A DNA stretch of 64,000 nucleotides from an uncultured Cytophagales bacterium (GCA_913057175.1 CAJXNP010000005.1:62001-126000); one strand, 5' to 3'; numbered from the stretch's first letter, positions 19,539 through 29,017 are shown. The notes: generated from the sequence alone by a model not told the origin. Numbers and translations are program-made.

Positions 19539-19789
19539 GACCTTAAATGAAGATTAATACCTCAAAAAAATAATTCCTGTAAATATATAAAAGTAACTCT
19601 CTCTATGTGTCATCCTTCAGGCATTACATGAAAGATTGTGTTCGTTTGTGAACATGTTTTTTGGATTTTCCTGATAACCTGTATGTCAGAAAAAAGAAAT
19701 TTGTACTACAAGCTAATATTTTTTAACTAGTACTTGGCTATACATAGTACGTTTTCGTAATATTAACTGGAACTGAAATTATAATCAGA

Positions 19790-20122
19790 ATGAACGTCGA
19801 GAATACACAGGTACAGATGAGAAAGGGGATCCTGGAATTTTGCATTTTACATGTCATTTCCAGGGGGGAGGTATATGCATCTGATATGTTGGAAGAATTG
19901 ACTTCTGCCAAGATCATTGTAGTTGAAGGAACTCTTTATCCACTTTTGACAAGGTTGAGGAAAGCAGGATTATTGGAATACAAATGGGTGGAATCCTCTT
20001 CCGGCCCACCCAGAAAGTATTATAAATTAACTACAGAGGGTGAGGAATTTCTAAGTAAATTGGATCAAACTTGGAATGAGCTCATGAAATCAACGAATCA
20101 GATAATCTCTAACAAATCTTAA
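19790..20122 (+). CDS. PadR-family transcriptional regulator
   Basis: A 110-residue winged-helix regulator. Family blocks are RKGILEFCILHVISRGEVY, DMLEEL, IVVEGTLYPLLTRLRKAGLL and GPPRKYYKLTTEGEEFL, including the typical TLYPLLxRLxxxGLL recognition region. It probably acts as a dimeric repressor. The gene for the PspC membrane protein begins 16 bases after its stop, so both are in one operon and PadR likely controls it. GTAC-containing half sites occur upstream (19701-19750), but no clean palindrome allows an operator call. Inducer unknown. Confidence 0.93.
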   Translation: MNVENTQVQMRKGILEFCILHVISRGEVYASDMLEELTSAKIIVVEGTLYPLLTRLRKAGLLEYKWVESSSGPPRKYYKLTTEGEEFLSKLDQTWNELMKSTNQIISNKS

Positions 20123-20138
20123 AGGAATATTTTTAGTC

Positions 20139-22592
20139 ATGAAAAAGAATATTAGTATAAATATAAGTGGGATCATTTTTCATATTGAGGAGGATGGGTA
20201 TGACAAGCTGAAAAATTACCTCGATTCCATTAACCGATACTTTGGCACTTTTGATGACAGCCACGAAATCATTGCTGATATTGAAGGCAGGATCGCAGAA
20301 ATATTTTTATCCAAGCTGAAAGATGGAAAGCAGGTGATCAGTCGTGATGATGTCGACTCGTTGGTCGCTACGATGGGCAGTGTGAAAGACTTCCAGGCCA
20401 TTGAGGAAGATACCAGCTATATTGAGGAAGAACCTGCCACTAAAAAACAGCAAAAAAGTAAGAAAAGGGGAACAACTTCAGAGAAAACAGAAAGTAGCTA
20501 TGCAGAACCCAGAAGGGTGTATCGCGATGGTCGTCGCAAGATTTTGGGTGGAGTGCTCTCAGGTTTGGCACATTACTTTTCTATCGACCCACTTTGGATC
20601 AGGTTGTTGTACCTTCTTTTGTTTTTCGGTATATCGGCTTCCGACGCAATAGGCCCCATCTTATTCATATTCTATATTGCAATGTGGATCATTTTCCCTA
20701 TTTCCTACGAGCTGGAGGAAGAGGAAAAACTCAAAAAGATGTTCCGGGATCCCGATCAGAAAGTGCTTGGAGGGGTTTGTAGTGGGATAGCAGCCTATTT
20801 TGGAATCGATGTGGTCATTATCCGTTTGTTATTCTTTCTGTCGATCTTCTTCGTAGGTACCGGTATTATCCTTTATATCATTTTATGGATCATTTTGCCG
20901 GAAGCGATCACCATTACAGACAAAATGAAGATGACCGGACAACCGGTTACGTTGAGCAATATTGAATCAAATATTAAAAAGAGCTTTAATGTAAAAGAAG
21001 GTGAGGAGACTGTATTTGTAAAGATCCTATTGTTTCCATTCAGGATGATTGCAGTGGTCTTTGACTTTTTGAATAAATCATTGGGGCCATTATTGGCTTT
21101 TTTAGTGGATGCCCTTAGAATCATTGTTGGGATCTTGTTGGTCATTATTGGTATAAGCCTGGTCGTTTCCACCATCCTTGCCATTGGAGGTCTATTGGGA
21201 TTATTCAACTTGTCAGAATATGTAGTGTGGGAAGAAATCCCAATCCATATACTTACCAATGACCTGACCTGGTGGAATGTGACTGCCTTGTTTTTCGCAC
21301 TGGTAGTTCCTTTTATTTTCCTTTCCATTCTTGGGTTCATCACCATTACCCGTAAGAAACTATTAAACGCAACCATAGGATGGTCATTGCTTGGTTTGTG
21401 GATTATGAGTATAGTCGTGTTGTCGCTGTCGATCCCCAAAATTGTTTCGGACTTTGCTTTTACCAGTACATTAGAGGAGAAGCAAAGCTGGGATATGAAT
21501 GATAAAACTCTCGTTCTAAAGTATAATTGGATAGGGGGTGAGTTTACAGATGAAGTTGATCTGAATATAAAGATGGCAGATGATTCCCTGGTGAGTTTGG
21601 AGGAAGATTTTACCTCAAAAGGACGGGATCGGAGCAGGGCATTGGAAAATGCCGCTATGGTTACTTATTTAGTAAATCAGAAAGACTCCGTTCTCATATT
21701 TGACTCACATATCAGGTTTAACGAAGATGCCAGGTTCCGCTTTCAGAACCTGGATTTGACGCTTTTTATACCGGAAGGGCAAAAATTTATCATGGACCGT
21801 GAACTAAATAATCTTTTAGGCAATTATTTAAGCAGAAACGATTTTAGTATGTCAGATATAGATGATCATGTCTGGTATTTTGAAGGGGGTGATCTAACCT
21901 GTGTAGATTGTATCAGAGAAGAAGATTTGGAGGAAGACAGAGGCCAGGATGAAACCATTTATGAGGAATCTGCCAATGATCGGGAGTACAAATTCACTGA
22001 TTTTGAAGAGCTTGAAATTCATGGGGATTTTAAGGTAGATATTGAAAGAAGCAGCAAGTACCTGGTTTTATTGAATGGAAAGAAAGAAGAACTGGATCAA
22101 CTGGTTGTGGAACAAAGAGGTGATAGGCTATTGATTCAAAAAAAGGGCTCGGATTATGTTTCCTCAGATGATAATATAAGGATCAGACTTCAACTTCCTG
22201 AAATCACCGACTTACGTTTTACTGCAAGTAGCAATGTTCGTATCAGGGAATTTAATGTTAAAAATGTTAAAATGTTTGTAGATGGCAGTTCAAGTGTCGA
22301 TTTTGATAGCAACGTAGAGCGGTTGATCATTGATACGGAGGGATCTTCTCAGGTAGTTTTATTTGGAAAGGGGCAGGAACTGGAAATTAACAGCCATGAT
22401 GCATCCAAGGTCAATGCCCTGGATTATTATGTTGATAAAGTCGAAGTAAGCTCGAGAGGGGTATCTGAGTTGAAAGTTTTTGCAACGGATAGAATTTCCA
22501 TCATTTCAAGGGATGGAAGTTCAGTGGAATACCGTGGTAATGCAGAAACAAAGATCGAGCAAAAAGATGACTCCAGGGTAGATAAAAGATAA
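20139..22592 (+). CDS. Double-PspC membrane protein with GIN-like (DUF2807/DUF4097) C-terminus
   Basis: 817 residues. An N-terminal cytoplasmic domain, about 1-90, has ISINISGIIFHIEEDG and an ADIEGRIAEIF segment. PspC domain 1 spans about 125-188 (GGVLSGLAHYF) and PspC domain 2 about 200-256 (GGVCSGIAAYF), each with a membrane helix. Further helices fall between about 310 and 440. The C-terminal third, about 470-817, is beta-strand-rich and matches the repeating pattern of GIN/DUF4097 beta-helix domains (FEELEIHGDFKVDIE, VDGSSSVDFDS). PspC proteins sense envelope stress in enterobacteria. Here the outer domain may sense or bind surface material while PadR controls expression. Role inferred. 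Confidence 0.85.
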   Translation: MKKNISINISGIIFHIEEDGYDKLKNYLDSINRYFGTFDDSHEIIADIEGRIAEIFLSKLKDGKQVISRDDVDSLVATMGSVKDFQAIEEDTSYIEEEPATKKQQKSKKRGTTSEKTESSYAEPRRVYRDGRRKILGGVLSGLAHYFSIDPLWIRLLYLLLFFGISASDAIGPILFIFYIAMWIIFPISYELEEEEKLKKMFRDPDQKVLGGVCSGIAAYFGIDVVIIRLLFFLSIFFVGTGIILYIILWIILPEAITITDKMKMTGQPVTLSNIESNIKKSFNVKEGEETVFVKILLFPFRMIAVVFDFLNKSLGPLLAFLVDALRIIVGILLVIIGISLVVSTILAIGGLLGLFNLSEYVVWEEIPIHILTNDLTWWNVTALFFALVVPFIFLSILGFITITRKKLLNATIGWSLLGLWIMSIVVLSLSIPKIVSDFAFTSTLEEKQSWDMNDKTLVLKYNWIGGEFTDEVDLNIKMADDSLVSLEEDFTSKGRDRSRALENAAMVTYLVNQKDSVLIFDSHIRFNEDARFRFQNLDLTLFIPEGQKFIMDRELNNLLGNYLSRNDFSMSDIDDHVWYFEGGDLTCVDCIREEDLEEDRGQDETIYEESANDREYKFTDFEELEIHGDFKVDIERSSKYLVLLNGKKEELDQLVVEQRGDRLLIQKKGSDYVSSDDNIRIRLQLPEITDLRFTASSNVRIREFNVKNVKMFVDGSSSVDFDSNVERLIIDTEGSSQVVLFGKGQELEINSHDASKVNALDYYVDKVEVSSRGVSELKVFATDRISIISRDGSSVEYRGNAETKIEQKDDSRVDKR

Positions 22593-22620
22593 TAACAATC
22601 GGTTATATATTTTGAAGGGG

Positions 22621-22654
22621 AAAATCCCGGATGTTCTATCTCCGGGGTTTTTTT
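22621..22654 (+). terminator. Terminator shared by convergent genes
   Basis: Arms with core CCCGGA (22626-22631) and TCCGGG (22641-22646) extend through one wobble and A-T pairs to about 11 bp. Seven T's follow at 22648-22654. The stop codon of the convergent DUF4340 gene (22636-22638) sits in the loop. Confidence 0.8.
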
Positions 22655-23598
22655 ATGTTTTTATCAAAAGCTGATTTCTTTTTGAAAATTGCCGATATGC
22701 GATTATAACTAAACAGCGCCCATTGATTTTCCCGGGTGATCCCCAGGATGAAAGCATCGCCTTTTATTTGAGGAAAAAATGTTATGGATGGGCCACCCGT
22801 CAGGTTGAAATTATCAAATGTAAACTTCACCCATGGCTGGGTTGCGGACAGACTGTCATAAACCGGCTCAGAGTGTGGTTCAATAAATTGATCCGCCTGG
22901 AAATACTGGAATTGATCCAGGTAATCCATCAAGGCTAATGTATCGAGGTTTTCTATGCCATCTATAGAAGGGAAATTTCCTTCTATCTCAATTTCATAAC
23001 TTTCTTCCGGTTCCTGAAAATATTCAATTCCCATAGCATTCAAAGTTGTAGGCCCCACACTTACCAACAACCGGTTTCTCCAGTCAATGGCTGAAATTTG
23101 AAAAATTCCGGTTATAAAACTTTCATAGCCAGGTATCTGTACGACATAATATTCATCATCCTTTGACTGAAAGATGGACATGGTTTGGTTTTCATTTGCA
23201 CCGGCTGTAAATGACTGTACCAATTCGCTGCCTTCATAAAATTGTGCGAGAATTCCTTCATTATCCAATTGTTCTGAAATATCGTGCTCCTGAGTAGTTC
23301 CAACCGACCGGACGATCTCAACCTTCTTCATCACAGAAAGCAAGACCATCATTATATTTTCGTCCGCCTTATGACTCCCATTGATCACCCACCCGGAATC
23401 CGTTCTCAACAATACATTATCCAACTGATCAGATTTGATGGTAATTTTATTGACAGCGGCAGTATCTTCGATCTGGAACTCAGCATAATTTTCAATGGTC
23501 GTTTTCTGATTGGAGGGAAAAAATTTAAGCGCCAATGAAACCAGAACCAAAAAGGCCAGCACAATTAATAGCCGCATGTTTTTCTTTTTCTGATCCAT
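22636..23598 (-). CDS. DUF4340-domain protein, gliding transporter neighbour
   Basis: 320 residues with one N-terminal membrane helix (LLIVLAFLVLVSLALKF), the remainder outside the cytoplasm. Blocks such as NKITIKSDQLDNVLLRTDSGWVI and AIDWRNRLL are typical of DUF4340. Its start codon is directly adjacent to the gldG stop codon, so it is the last gene of gldA-gldF-gldG. DUF4340 proteins often follow GldG-like ABC exporter subunits in many phyla, which suggests a periplasmic accessory to that transporter. Biochemical function unknown. Confidence 0.82.
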   Translation of the reverse strand: MDQKKKNMRLLIVLAFLVLVSLALKFFPSNQKTTIENYAEFQIEDTAAVNKITIKSDQLDNVLLRTDSGWVINGSHKADENIMMVLLSVMKKVEIVRSVGTTQEHDISEQLDNEGILAQFYEGSELVQSFTAGANENQTMSIFQSKDDEYYVVQIPGYESFITGIFQISAIDWRNRLLVSVGPTTLNAMGIEYFQEPEESYEIEIEGNFPSIDGIENLDTLALMDYLDQFQYFQADQFIEPHSEPVYDSLSATQPWVKFTFDNFNLTGGPSITFFPQIKGDAFILGITRENQWALFSYNRISAIFKKKSAFDKNIKKPRR

Positions 23599-25284
23599 CT
23601 AAAATCGCGTATATTTTCTTTTTCGAATAATGCCTTTTGCCACACCAAAAACAATTAATAAAACGATAGGCGTAACAAGATTGAAAACCTGCCAATAGGT
23701 CTTGTCTTCCCTGACTTTCACCGTATCCAATGGGCGGATCTTAATTTCTTTTCTTCGGGCATTGATAATACCATCTTCATCCAATAAATAGGTCAACGCA
23801 TTGACCATGAAATCACCATTGGCAAATGTCCGCTGGGTAAAGGGGTCGAATCCAAGCTCAACAGGTTGATTGGTTTCCGGGTTGAAATCATTCCTGATAA
23901 AATCACCATCCGATATGACAATGATCTTCGAGTCGACCCCATCCGGCACGAATTCTGATTGATTGATACCTTCTGGTAAAATGCGGTTTTTGTACACGGA
24001 GGTAAATTTACCTTCCATCAACCAGGCTATAGCATGCCTGCCCTGAGTGAAAAGTTCCGGTTTCAGATCCGCCCTCAGATCATTCAGGCTGACCCGTACA
24101 GGCGCCGTAACAATTCGAGTATTTTCTGAGGTAAAAATAAGAGGTGTTTTGCGAATCCCGTCTGCTTTTACCGTATCGACCGTTCCGGTAAACCTGGCAT
24201 AAGTGGCATCGGAGTTTTTCACAATAAGATGATCGCTGTATTGATTGAGAATAGGAAAATAAGGCCATTTCATCAGCTGAACTTGTGGTTGATCCCCCAT
24301 ATTTCCTACTACAATTGGGTAAACTCCACAATTCAGATCCAGGATATAATCCCGGTTGAAGCGCACTCCGTATTTGAAAAACAAATTGTCCAATCCCAGT
24401 TCGATCGGCAAAGCTACCGTTCCAACTCCACTTGCGCTGTCCATATCGACATGGAGAATATCAAGAAGAAAAACAGCTTTCCCACCCTTCATTATAAACT
24501 GATCAATTTTATACTGATCGGCTTCTGAGAATTCTTCTTTTGGTTGCGCAACAATGATTGCATCCATTCCCGACAAAGTTGCTCGACGAGATAAATTGAC
24601 ATGTGAAACAGAATACAAATCCTTTAATGACATGACCAGAGCAGATGTATGGATGGAATCCAATTCTCTGTGTCCGTGGAGGAAAGCGACTTTCTTAAAC
24701 TCACGCTGGGTCAACCTTCTGATGGCATTAGCCAATTCATACTCAGCATTTTCAATGGATTGATTCAATGCCTCCTCCGAGCCCATGCTTCTGTTGCCTT
24801 TGAGCAGCATGGTTCCGGATTCCCGTGTTCCAACGCTCACCAAGGCTCCAGGCAAAATGATCTTTTCAATCTTTTGACCATCCTGATTATCGAAAAGTCG
24901 GGTGGGTTGAATTCCCTTTTGGCCCAGGCTCATAAAAAATTCATTTCTCGCTTTTTCGCTTGTCGCGACCGTTGGATCAGTAAATGTAAAATTCAGGTTA
25001 TCGCCTGCATAGATCTTGAATTCCTCCAATGTTTCCCTGACACTTTTTTGGAGACGTTTGAACCCCGCAGGCAGGTCTCCGGCCAGATAAACCTCTATAA
25101 AAACTTCATCTTCCAGGTTTCTGAGCAATTCAATTGTGGCATCTGAAATGGTATATCTTTTTTCTTCTGTGAGATCAATTCTGAAGAATTTAAAATACGA
25201 TAGCTGATTGATAACGATGATCAGCATGATCCCGATCAGGTACCAAAGCAAATGCTCCGTTCTTTTGCTGTTCAGTCTCACCAT
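23599..25284 (-). CDS. gldG: GldG, gliding motility ABC transporter substrate-binding-like subunit
   Basis: 561 residues with a membrane helix near the N-terminus (LLWYLIGIMLIIVINQLSYF), a large extracytoplasmic domain (DLTEEKRYTIS, EVYLAGDLPAGFKRL, VAFLHGHREL, IIVISDGDFIRND) and a C-terminal membrane helix (FNLVTPIVLLIVFGVA). This matches GldG/ABC-type unknown substrate-binding proteins. In Flavobacterium johnsoniae GldA, GldF and GldG form an ABC transporter needed for gliding. The gene overlaps the end of gldF by seven bases. Confidence 0.92.
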   Translation of the reverse strand: MVRLNSKRTEHLLWYLIGIMLIIVINQLSYFKFFRIDLTEEKRYTISDATIELLRNLEDEVFIEVYLAGDLPAGFKRLQKSVRETLEEFKIYAGDNLNFTFTDPTVATSEKARNEFFMSLGQKGIQPTRLFDNQDGQKIEKIILPGALVSVGTRESGTMLLKGNRSMGSEEALNQSIENAEYELANAIRRLTQREFKKVAFLHGHRELDSIHTSALVMSLKDLYSVSHVNLSRRATLSGMDAIIVAQPKEEFSEADQYKIDQFIMKGGKAVFLLDILHVDMDSASGVGTVALPIELGLDNLFFKYGVRFNRDYILDLNCGVYPIVVGNMGDQPQVQLMKWPYFPILNQYSDHLIVKNSDATYARFTGTVDTVKADGIRKTPLIFTSENTRIVTAPVRVSLNDLRADLKPELFTQGRHAIAWLMEGKFTSVYKNRILPEGINQSEFVPDGVDSKIIVISDGDFIRNDFNPETNQPVELGFDPFTQRTFANGDFMVNALTYLLDEDGIINARRKEIKIRPLDTVKVREDKTYWQVFNLVTPIVLLIVFGVAKGIIRKRKYTRF

Positions 25285-26006
25285 TTTCTGCTCCCTAAAA
25301 TTAAGTTTGTAGTCAAAAGCATGATCCCGATCACACTAAAAAAATAGACCAGGTTCCGGGAGTCGATCAGCCCTTTGCTCATGGAATTGTAATGATAGAT
25401 AATGCCGAGCTGATCGATCGAATTGGCATAAGTTCCCCACCAGTTGATGGAAGCAATGGAATTGAATCCTGTAAAGAAGATAAAGCAAAGAAAAACGGCA
25501 ATGATAAAAGCAATTACCTGGTTTTCTGTAATGGAACTCGCCAGAATGCCAATCGAGGTAAATACACCTCCAAGCAAAAGCAAACCGATATAAGATCCTG
25601 TTGTTCCCGCTGCGTCGAGATTGCCTTCAGGATTGCCTAACTTATAAATAGAATAATAATAAAGCAGTGTCGGTAATAGCGAAAAGAATACCAAAGCGAA
25701 TCCTGCGAGGTATTTACCCAAAATAATTTCCCAGTCTCTCAGTGGTTTGGTAAATAAAATTTCGAGTGTTCCGGCCTTTTTTTCTTCCGAGAACATTCTC
25801 ATGGTAATAGCAGGAATGAGAAACATGAACACATACGGTCCATAGGAAAACAATGTGGACATATCTGCATAGCCATATTCCAACACACTGGTCTCAGGAA
25901 ATACCCACATGAACATGCCTATTCCAGTAAGAAAGACAAAAATGATGATATAGGCTATCAGAGAATTAAGGAATGAATTGACTTCTTTCAAAAATATTCT
26001 CCACAT
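25278..26006 (-). CDS. gldF: GldF, gliding motility ABC transporter permease
   Basis: 242 residues with six membrane segments and the ABC-2 type permease motif SEEKKAGTLEILFTKPLRDWEIILGKY. It provides the membrane channel of the GldAFG transporter. It starts three bases after the gldA stop and overlaps gldG by seven bases, so the three are one operon and probably translated together. Confidence 0.93.
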   Translation of the reverse strand: MWRIFLKEVNSFLNSLIAYIIIFVFLTGIGMFMWVFPETSVLEYGYADMSTLFSYGPYVFMFLIPAITMRMFSEEKKAGTLEILFTKPLRDWEIILGKYLAGFALVFFSLLPTLLYYYSIYKLGNPEGNLDAAGTTGSYIGLLLLGGVFTSIGILASSITENQVIAFIIAVFLCFIFFTGFNSIASINWWGTYANSIDQLGIIYHYNSMSKGLIDSRNLVYFFSVIGIMLLTTNLILGSRKW

Positions 26007-26009
26007 GGC

Positions 26010-26921
26010 CTAGTTAATCGTTAGTTGTCTGAAAATATCTTCGATTTGGCTTTCCTGTTCGGTCAATTGCAAAAGGGTTAATTTTTTTTCAGTGGAATAC
26101 TGATAGATTTTCGGACGGATATCTTCATTGTCATTGGGAGTCAATTTAAACTTATTCTCACCCATATTATCTACTTCCTCCACACCTGTAAATTTTTTGA
26201 AGTCGGCTTCATCAATTGTTTCCTTAAACTGGACAATGATTCTGGGTTTTGACTGAAGCTTCATCAATTCTCCTGGCGTGGCATCGGCAACAATTATTCC
26301 TTTATTGATGATAACTACCCTGTCGCACAATGCCTGCACTTCCTGCATGATATGTGTTGAAAATATGACTGTCTTATCTCTACTGATGGATTTGATCAGG
26401 TTTCTGATCTCAATGATCTGGTTAGGGTCAAGGCCGGTAGTAGGTTCATCGAGAATGAGTACTTTGGGATCGTGAAGCAACGCCTGGGCGAGCCCCACTC
26501 TTTGCCGGTATCCTTTTGAAAGCGCACCGATCTTTTTGTTTTGCTCCCTTTCCAGGCCACAGATTTCGATCATTTTTTTGACCTGTTTTTTTATTTCTCC
26601 TGCATTTTTGAGATGCAATGATCCGGTAAAATGGAGGTATTCATGCACATACATATCCAGGTATAGCGGATTGTGTTCGGGCAGATAACCGATATTTTTC
26701 CTCACATCCATGGAATTGTCTTTAACATCCTGATCGCACACCTTAATCGTCCCACTTGTCGGTGGAAGATAGCAGGTCGCGATCTTCATGGTGGTCGATT
26801 TACCTGCTCCATTCGGCCCCAGGAAACCAAGGATCTCACCCTCCTTTGCCTCAAAGCTGATGTTGTCTACAGCATTTTGAGCGCCGAAGGTTTTCGTAAG
26901 ACCCATTACATTTACAGACAT
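26010..26921 (-). CDS. gldA: GldA, gliding motility ABC transporter ATPase
   Basis: 303 residues. Walker A GPNGAGKST at 35-43, ABC signature LSKGYRQRVGLAQAL, Walker B VLILDEPTTGLDP, and H-loop STHIMQEV. The C-terminal segment is of the type seen in ABC-2 exporter ATPases. It powers the GldFG complex. In F. johnsoniae gldA is reported away from gldFG, whereas here the three genes are contiguous and in order A-F-G. Confidence 0.92.
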   Translation of the reverse strand: MSVNVMGLTKTFGAQNAVDNISFEAKEGEILGFLGPNGAGKSTTMKIATCYLPPTSGTIKVCDQDVKDNSMDVRKNIGYLPEHNPLYLDMYVHEYLHFTGSLHLKNAGEIKKQVKKMIEICGLEREQNKKIGALSKGYRQRVGLAQALLHDPKVLILDEPTTGLDPNQIIEIRNLIKSISRDKTVIFSTHIMQEVQALCDRVVIINKGIIVADATPGELMKLQSKPRIIVQFKETIDEADFKKFTGVEEVDNMGENKFKLTPNDNEDIRPKIYQYSTEKKLTLLQLTEQESQIEDIFRQLTIN

Positions 26922-27056
26922 TTGTGTGCGTTTATTTAAGGCTCCGAAATTAAAAAGTTTATGACAAGTAAACGCAATTATAGGGCAATATTTTGGTCAG
27001 GTATGTTTTCAACCAATATTTGGCGGTAATTCACACCGTTTTATAGACTCAAATGT

Positions 27057-27064
27057 TATTTTTG
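27057..27064 (+). promoter_or_regulatory. Possible -7 element TATTTTTG
   Basis: Exact TAnnTTTG match 23 bases before the start codon of the PagL-like gene, in the divergent gap with gldA. No canonical TTG at the right distance. Confidence 0.4.
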
Positions 27065-27086
27065 CGCTTTATCTGGAATTTTTAAT

Positions 27087-28190
27087 ATGATGAAGAGACC
27101 CATCATTTTTCTTTTCTTACTTGGATGGATCTGTCTGCCTGTTTTCGCTCAGGAAAACAGCTTCCTGGAAAATCTGGAAATAGGGGTGGATTACAAACAA
27201 GGCATGGTTGTCAAGCACGACAAGTATATGGGACATCTCTCAAAAGGTATCACAAGAGGATTTGAAATTGATATTCTTAGAAGAACAACTGGCAAAACCG
27301 AATGGCAAAGATTGGCCAACTACCCGGATGTCGGTTTGTCCATTGTATTTTTCAACTATCCCACTGATATTTTAGGGGAAAGCTGGGGCATCAACTATGT
27401 AACGGATTATTATCTGATTAGGAAAAAGCGGTTCCAGTCAACATTTCGATTAGGACTGGGCTTGGGTTTTCATACCAATCCCTATCACAAGGAAACCAAT
27501 AACAAAAATATCACTTACGGATCTCCGGTAACTTTTAGCATTCAGTCCAAATTGAATCTCAAGTACAACATTTATAAAAATATAAGCCTTCATGGAGGCT
27601 TGGCCTTTCAGCATTTTTCCATGGCAGATATCAAACGGCCGAATAAAGGGTTGAATGTTTTTACCACAGATGTGGGCCTCACGATGTTGCTGAATAAAAA
27701 TGACCAGTTTATCCAGGCAACCGAAGAGGAAAAGAATTATAGCAGAAAGGTTCGATATAATATTCTATTCAATGCCTTTTTTGCCAGCTATCGCTCCGCG
27801 GATCAAAAGAAATACCCGGTATATTCACTCAGTTTGTTTGCTCAGAAACCAGTTGGTAGGTTGTTTGACTTAACAATGGGGATAGATTTTTTCAATAACT
27901 ATGTCTTGAAAGATGTCATGAAGGATGATAGTTCGCTGGATCCTGCATTGCCGCTTCCCGATCATAAGAAAATCGGGTTTGCAATGGGAACGGAATATCA
28001 CATGAATAAAATGGCTATAGCCTTTAGCATCGGATATTATGTGTACAAACCCTACGATTTTTACAGTGATCTCTATCAACGATATGCGTTGAAATACTAT
28101 TTCTCTGACAAGGTTTTCATCAATGGAGGTTTCAAAACGCATGGAGCGGATGCCGAAAATGCAGAATTAGGAATCGGTTACAGGTTTTAA
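27087..28190 (+). CDS. PagL-like acyloxyacyl hydrolase (lipid A deacylase candidate)
   Basis: 367 residues with signal peptide (IIFLFLLGWICLPVFAQ) and barrel-like strands throughout, ending NAELGIGYRF with a terminal aromatic. The block GLAFQHFSMADIKRPNKGLN at about 171-190 aligns with the His-x-Ser motif of the PagL lipid A 3-O-deacylases (H-x-S-N...PN.G.N), placing His176 and Ser178 as candidate catalytic residues. The usual Asn after Ser is Met here. It would act in the outer membrane to trim lipid A. The C-terminal half (200-367) is longer than in PagL itself. The downstream GIN-domain lipoprotein gene starts one base after its stop, so they are cotranscribed. Activity inferred. Confidence 0.68.
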   Translation: MMKRPIIFLFLLGWICLPVFAQENSFLENLEIGVDYKQGMVVKHDKYMGHLSKGITRGFEIDILRRTTGKTEWQRLANYPDVGLSIVFFNYPTDILGESWGINYVTDYYLIRKKRFQSTFRLGLGLGFHTNPYHKETNNKNITYGSPVTFSIQSKLNLKYNIYKNISLHGGLAFQHFSMADIKRPNKGLNVFTTDVGLTMLLNKNDQFIQATEEEKNYSRKVRYNILFNAFFASYRSADQKKYPVYSLSLFAQKPVGRLFDLTMGIDFFNNYVLKDVMKDDSSLDPALPLPDHKKIGFAMGTEYHMNKMAIAFSIGYYVYKPYDFYSDLYQRYALKYYFSDKVFINGGFKTHGADAENAELGIGYRF

Positions 28191-28191
28191 A

Positions 28192-28932
28192 ATGAAGAAT
28201 TTTATAAATGTCATATTGATCTTATCCATTTTACTCTCTTCGTGTGAGGATTCATTCGTAGATAGGTGTTTTTCAGGAGATGCTGGGGAAATGGTATTAG
28301 TCGAAATTCCGGAAGATAGCGCCATTACCCGTATTTTTTTCCAGGGGGAAGCCGAAGTTTTTTTAAGAGATGGCGAGACACAAAAAATCGAAGTGGAATT
28401 TCCGGAAAATTTGCTGGACGATCTGGAATTTCAATATGAAAAGGGTAATTATCGGTTTTATAACCACGTCACCTGCAAATACAGGAAAGAGACTTATGCC
28501 CCAAGGTTGTATCTGACCCTGCCGCATATAAAAAGGTTTGATGTGTTGGAGTTTGTAAATGTATATTCGGAAGACACCCTGCGATATGACAATGTGAAAT
28601 TCTATTCATTGGGAACAGGGGATATTGACATTAAAGTGAATATTAATAAACTAAATGTCCAAAGTGATTATGTGTCTGACATCACTATTTCCGGTAAGGT
28701 TAACCAGTTAAGTATGTGGTATGAAGAGCTGGGACGGTTTTACGGGCAAAATCTCGAAGCCAGCGAAATATCCATCGGGCACAACGGTGAAAACTCTGTT
28801 CATTTAAACCCAATCAATAAACTGAATGCTCAATTGCACAACATCGGTGATCTTTATTTATACAATGAGCCAGAGGTGATGGAAGTGAGTGAGGAAGGTT
28901 CGGGGAAGGTAATTTTTGTTGGGGAGGAGTAA
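28192..28932 (+). CDS. GIN-domain (DUF2807) lipoprotein
   Basis: 246 residues. Signal peptide with lipobox LLSSC (Cys18) followed by acidic residues. The rest is a repeating short-strand pattern of about 20 residues (IKVNINKLNVQSDYVSDI, then ISGKVNQLSMWYEE), as in DUF2807/head GIN beta-helix domains. It is coupled to the preceding PagL-like gene. The C-terminal domain of the PspC protein at 20.1-22.6 kb appears to be of the same type, so two GIN proteins occur within 8 kb. Confidence 0.78.
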   Translation: MKNFINVILILSILLSSCEDSFVDRCFSGDAGEMVLVEIPEDSAITRIFFQGEAEVFLRDGETQKIEVEFPENLLDDLEFQYEKGNYRFYNHVTCKYRKETYAPRLYLTLPHIKRFDVLEFVNVYSEDTLRYDNVKFYSLGTGDIDIKVNINKLNVQSDYVSDITISGKVNQLSMWYEELGRFYGQNLEASEISIGHNGENSVHLNPINKLNAQLHNIGDLYLYNEPEVMEVSEEGSGKVIFVGEE

Positions 28933-29017
28933 TTTTAAAATTTAAGGGAAGAACATTCTCTCATGCCAATTCACCAGATATCTCCTAGCAGTCGATATGT
29001 ATAAATACACACCCTCC

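Noticed and set aside
19701-19750. GTAC-containing half sites upstream of padR as an operator
   Set aside because: Sites are unevenly spaced and none forms a convincing palindrome of PadR type.
20873-21439. 188-codon minus-strand frame inside the PspC gene
   Set aside because: Antisense shadow of membrane-helix coding; no independent signal.
24649-25146. 165-codon plus-strand frame opposite gldG
   Set aside because: Shadow frame; gldG on the other strand is complete and conserved.
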